Origin: Agelaius tricolor | Taxonomy: Eukaryota > Chordata > Aves > Passeriformes > Icteridae | DNA: 64,000 bases | Reading direction: 5' to 3' | Assembly: GCA_023055355.1 (NCBI GenBank) | Contig: JALJCS010000001.1 | Location: forward strand, 78,346,881 to 78,410,880 | Shown here: positions 59,776-64,000 of the stretch, piece after piece | How the letters are laid out: each line of letters starts with the position of its first letter | How positions within the stretch are numbered: position 1 is the first letter of the stretch | The notes under the pieces: generated by a model | Told to the model about the DNA's origin: nothing | The model's database searches: none | Seen by the model: the letters and a program-made list of their open reading frames with translations, nothing else | Position numbers and translations under genes: made by a program

Positions 59776-60357
59776 TGTGGATTAATTCCAGTGGGAAGCT
59801 GAGCGTCCCACAGGCATTTTTTAACTTGCCCGGAAGGATGGGGAAGAGAATTAGAAGTGTAATAGTGAGAAAAGTCATGGATTAAGATAAAGGCAATTCG
59901 ATAGGTAAAGCAGAAAGCAGGTATATGCATGCAAAGCAAGATAAGGACTTCATTCATTACTTCCCACTGTCAGGCAGCTTTTCAGCCATCTCCAGGAAAA
60001 CAGAACTGCAGCATGGGTAGTGGTGATTTGGGAAGACAAATGTCAACTCTCCAAACATCCCCCTTCTTTCTTCTTCCCCCAGCTCTACCTGCTGAGCAGG
60101 ATGCCATGTGCTATGGGGCATCCTTTGGGTCATCTGGGGTCAGCTCTCCTGTCCCCTTCCAACATCCTGGGCACACCCAGCCCATTCACTGTGGGGAGCA
60201 GGGGTGCAATGAGAAACAGAGAACATCTTCATAAGAGTGCAGGCACTGCTCAGTGACCATTAAAACATTTGTGTGCTATTCACACTATTTTGCTCAAAAT
60301 AGCACTATATGAGCTATTATGAAGAAAATTACCTCCATCACAAACAAAATCAGTACA
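59776..60357 (-). mobile_element. Avian ERV-L-type solo LTR (copy 2, more decayed)
   Basis: This aligns by eye with 53559-54143 over its length: CAGCCATCTCCAGGAAAACAG, GGGAAGACAAATGTCAACTC, CCAAACATCCCCCTTCTTTC, CTGCTCAGTGACCATTAAAA and GAAGAAAATTACCTCCATCA, ending AAATCAGTACA. The region where copy 1 has TATAAA reads TCTACC here, and the poly(A) variant is also lost, so this copy looks older and promoter-dead. No target duplication was seen and the ends are approximate. It is on the same strand as copy 1, about 5.6 kb away. Confidence 0.87.
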
Positions 60358-60446
60358 AACTACACCCCTTGTCCCAAACCATTTGTGGCATGCTCAGGTC
60401 CCACATTATTCAATACATCCATTAGCCCCTCTCTTCCTATCTTTTG

Positions 60447-60650
60447 ATAGACTCATAGATATCAGAAAATGGCTTCAGCTGGAAGATCGTCTAGTTCCAA
60501 ATCCTTTGCCATGTGCTGGGACACTTTCCACTAGACCAGGTTGCTCAGAGCCCCTTCCAACCTGGCATTGAACAGTTCCAGAGATGAGAGCTCCACAATA
60601 TGTCTGAGCAACCTGTTCCTGTGCCTCATATCCTATACCATATCATTCCT
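60447..60650 (-). pseudogene. CR1 LINE, short 3' end
   Basis: Starts with a decayed octamer region (ACTCATAGATATCAGAAAAT), then GATCGTCTAGTTCCAAATCC, TTTGCCATGTGCTGGGACAC, CACTAGACCAGGTTGCTCAG and CAACCTGGCATTGAACAG, the reverse complement of the CR1 3' terminus. About 200 bp are preserved before similarity fades. It is an ordinary severely 5'-truncated CR1 copy. Confidence 0.9.
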
Positions 60651-63600
60651 TTAGTCTACAACCACAACTTTATAGTGTCCAGAAGGTTTCTGTTGAGTTC
60701 ACTTAGTTCACAATGATCTTGCTTTGGTTTAGGTGCTATAGTACCACTGAAAAGAATTTGATGACAAAAACAATGATCTTCCTATATATCTCCCTTGCTA
60801 TTTACTTGAAATATGAGTATGTCTAGGAGGCATGGAACTATATTTTCTATTCATCCATTCCTACCTCCTACAGAGAATTTCCCACTTCCTTCATAAAAAC
60901 ATAAAGAGAGACTTATGAAAATGAAACATTTATTTTTTAATAATGCTAAACATTATTGAGAGCTACATCTCCAAGTGGTTGAAGCAGAAAAGTCACATTT
61001 GAATATATTAAGCTTGACTTTTAAGAATGTGAGTAGTTCTGCTTTTACTTGCATCTTGATAATTGATTGTTCTGCTGCATTAAGAGTAGACACAAGTCCC
61101 TTCTTTCTACACTTGATCTCAAGCTTAGTATCAGACTAGCTTAAAGTTAACTTCAGAGAACCAAAATAGCTTTTGATTAGATGCTTCAAAGTGTATATGT
61201 CTTCAATATCAGCTTAATCACTTTTCTTATCTGTGGTGAGTGAGTGACTGTCAAATGAATCTGAGTCAAGTCTGACCTAGAAGGGAATATATCTAGGACT
61301 CACTTATGTCTATACCATGAAAGATTTTTGATACTGTTAATGCTGAATTAAAGAAATGACATGAAATGTAACAGATGATCAGAAGATCAAAGGTAATATA
61401 AGAGAAAATCTCATTTACTTAGCCTAGAGAAACCTGTTAATTTATATCCATAGATTTTGTGTATGTGAAGTGTCGCTTGGGTTTTCCAGTCTTTTATTCT
61501 TCAGGGAATGTAATTTGTGAGAGTTTATGTCGTTCTCAGTATATGAAGATGGTTGGGATAAGCACAGTCCAGGAGATAACTAAATTCCTTGGAATAATCT
61601 GTGCTGTAACAAAATTTAAATATTTTAAAGTGTCCCTTTCTCCCTATGGCCTTGACATTTCCAAATGTTTTGTGGTAATGGGATACAATTACCTTTTAGC
61701 AGCACCCTTTTCCAGGCAACAGCAACATCTCATAATTTTACCGTAGCATAACCTGCAAGAACAGCTCATCTTAAATCTATCTTGTTGTCTGAAAATGAAC
61801 AAACAGGATAATTCTTATTTCTATGATGTTTAATGGCAAATTGGTCTCTGTCCATGGTTTGGACTGATCAGGGCTGAAAAAATTGGCAGTTCTACCTTTC
61901 ATTGTTTCTGACTCATTTTAGGTCCATTGTGGACAAATATCCTATGCAGAAAAAATATCCTTGGATGGTTTCAAGATAGCATCCCTTGTTTGTTAAGTGT
62001 CCTCCAGAGAATGATAAAAATAATGATCCATTAAAAGAACATAGTGGAATTGTCACTTTCCCCACACAGGATTTGCTGGTATCATGGATATTCTTAGCCT
62101 GGGAAATTAGAGATAAAAATTCATTTGCAAAATTGTTCCCTACAGTCTGTGGTTTGCATAATTACTTTAACTTAGTCATGCAATGATTCTTGACACATTT
62201 CGCTTGAGAATAAATTCTAGTTTTATGTTCTAGTTTACATATAAATTTCCTGACATGCAATCCACTCTATCTTTTGCATTAAAGTATTATCTTATCTTTA
62301 ATCAAACCTTACTGCAAATCATCCAGTTCACCCACCTTGAGTGATTAATTTCAAGTTTTAACTTTGCTGGATTTTTGTGAGAGCATTACAAGCTTTTATT
62401 AAGCAGTCAGAGTGGATGTCAACTTTACAAAGGCTGAAATCTAGTATTCACTATCAAGGAAATCAAAACAGAAAATTAGGATGGAAGAGCTGAAATCTCA
62501 GCATTTGTAATAAACAAGCAACATGTTAGATAAAAATATTTAGTAGTGTTTCCATCTGGTGCTGAAGGTGTCAAGCAAGGTGAGTTTAATGGGAAATATG
62601 GTACTTGGAACATAGAAATTTATGGTTATGCAAACTGCATGATTTCAGCCTATCTCCTGCAAAAAGTGACAGACATGCTGGTACTGCCCCTGGAAAGTGT
62701 ATTTGACAAAAAAAAACCCCTTCCTTTCTGCTCAAAGTAGAAGGAAAACCAATTTTTTTCCTCTTGTTTCAGAAGGAAAAAGTGTTCAACAATAACTGCT
62801 CTTTCATACACTAATGGTAAAAACTTCTGTGTCAGAAATGAAAGTGGTGCCCTTTGATCGCTAAGCTGTTTTGATTAGGAGATACAGCAATGGTGAAGAA
62901 TATTCTGCTGGGAGGAAATAACAAGGTTTTCTATGATCAAAACACTGTTAGAAGCTGGTATTCACTGCAATAGAGTATGGCTGCTGATTAAGCACATCTT
63001 CCTATGCATACCAGTTTATACTGGACCAGCTCTGGGAAAAAAATTCCACTATCTTTGCTTTTCTCTTGGTGAAATATTGACCTAGAACCAGTGTCAAAAT
63101 TAAAGTTTGATGCCAACGTCACAAAACAAATCCATGTTTTAAAACAAGTCAAAGTTAAAGGAAATATCATCTCTACCACCACCCTGTTTTCTTTCTTTAT
63201 ACATTGTCTTTTATGCATAGTCTTCTACCCTTAGCAGCAGAAACAAAAGGCAAAGAATCTAAAATGGAAAAGAGAAATAAAACAAGGTTGAAGCTGCAGA
63301 AAGGAGAAACAGTCAGAACCAGGACAAGAGTGAGTAGAATGCCAGTCTTCTGTAGAGTAAAAAAGGACATTTTATTTCCTCAAATACTCGCTCTTTATAT
63401 CTTAGAGACAAATATACAGGTGGGATGGTGAAAAATAAAATTGTCATCTTTTTAATCCTCCCTCTTCTTTTCTTACACAGACACTTTGTGGACACTACAG
63501 TTGCTCAAGAGAAGCTGTAAATTGACTCTTAATAGGCACAGCTCTTATAAAGAATAATGTGTCATATTGCATTCTTTATTGTTAAGTATTTTCCTCAGCA

Positions 63601-64000
63601 GAAAAAAAAGCATTCATTATTAATGACTACTTTAGTCAATATTTAATATATTTCCATTCTTCTGAAATATAAAACTATTGCTATAAAATGTTAATTAACA
63701 ACCAACATGCTGGAACTGTATCTCTTTTAATAACACTTAAAACTAAATTGTGTAAGTCAAGAATATATTTCAGTAAGTCTCAAGACAAGGATCAGCTGAA
63801 GTGGAAATAGAGCAGAGTGCAGTACTCATCTTGGTTGTAGTATCTGAGATGGGCACAGTGAAGTGTTTGTGCTCTCTCCTAGCACAGAGCATCCTTCTAA
63901 GAACAAAACAGAGAAAGTAGGTTCTTAATGTCTATATGTATTTAGGAAAATAATGTTTATGATATTGAGACAATATTCTTTCTTTGTTCTTCTAGGCATG
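60651..64000. other. AT-rich unique sequence, no gene seen
   Basis: No repeat or gene was recognised. Open frames at 61459-61746, 61986-62186 and 63204-63431 have no recognisable motif. The final 30 bases contain a pyrimidine-rich tract ending TTCTTCTAG at 63995, described separately. Confidence 0.5.
63974..63995 (+). promoter_or_regulatory. Candidate splice acceptor at the window edge
   Basis: ATTCTTTCTTTGTTCTTCTAG is a near-ideal polypyrimidine tract plus AG, followed by GCATG to the end of the window. If used, an exon begins at 63996. Only five exonic bases are visible, so nothing can be said about coding content. Confidence 0.2.

Overview
The window looks like non-coding DNA, intergenic or deep intronic, from a bird nuclear genome, most likely a songbird. 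Three things point to a bird. Seven fragments of the avian LINE CR1 are present (about 14.0, 17.8, 20.0-20.5, 23.8-24.8, 25.5-25.9, 31.8-32.1 and 60.5 kb), recognisable from the conserved 3' region and from translated endonuclease and reverse-transcriptase pieces. Three LTRs (about 29.5, 53.6 and 59.8 kb) match from memory the LTRs of chicken ERV-L-type retroviruses. The background is AT-rich and CpG-poor, with CpG and GC concentrated in the LTRs. The songbird assignment is inference. There are no bacterial-type operons, no intact retroviral or LINE reading frame, no tRNA or rRNA and no CRISPR array.

Layout. 1-14 kb: unique AT-rich DNA carrying one young-looking solo LTR (850-1394). 14-26 kb: five CR1 pieces in both orientations, one of which (23.8-24.8 kb) joins the endonuclease-side part of the element directly to its 3' part with the reverse transcriptase missing. 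26-36 kb: an ERV-L-type LTR (29.5-30.3 kb), a decayed CR1 endonuclease/linker fragment (31.8-32.1 kb), a TA-rich microsatellite (33.5 kb) and a GGGAAA microsatellite (35.07 kb). 36.1 kb: a perfect 38-bp inverted repeat with a 12-nt loop. 38.0-38.9 kb: a complete solo LTR with a 5-bp target duplication. 43.3-43.5 kb: an open stretch bounded by good splice-site matches, the only place that resembles an exon. 45.8-47.1 kb: an LTR nested inside another LTR of opposite orientation, the outer one with a 6-bp target duplication. 53.6 and 59.8 kb: two same-strand LTRs of one ERV-L-type family. 60.5 kb: a last CR1 tail. The final bases resemble a splice acceptor.

Nothing here forms a pathway or an operon. 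The functional content visible is LTR promoter and polyadenylation signals, possible conserved non-coding elements and possible hairpin transcripts. All long open frames fall in GC-rich LTRs or are of a length expected by chance in 64 kb; several begin at non-ATG codons. Repeat identities rest on remembered avian consensus sequences and were not computed.
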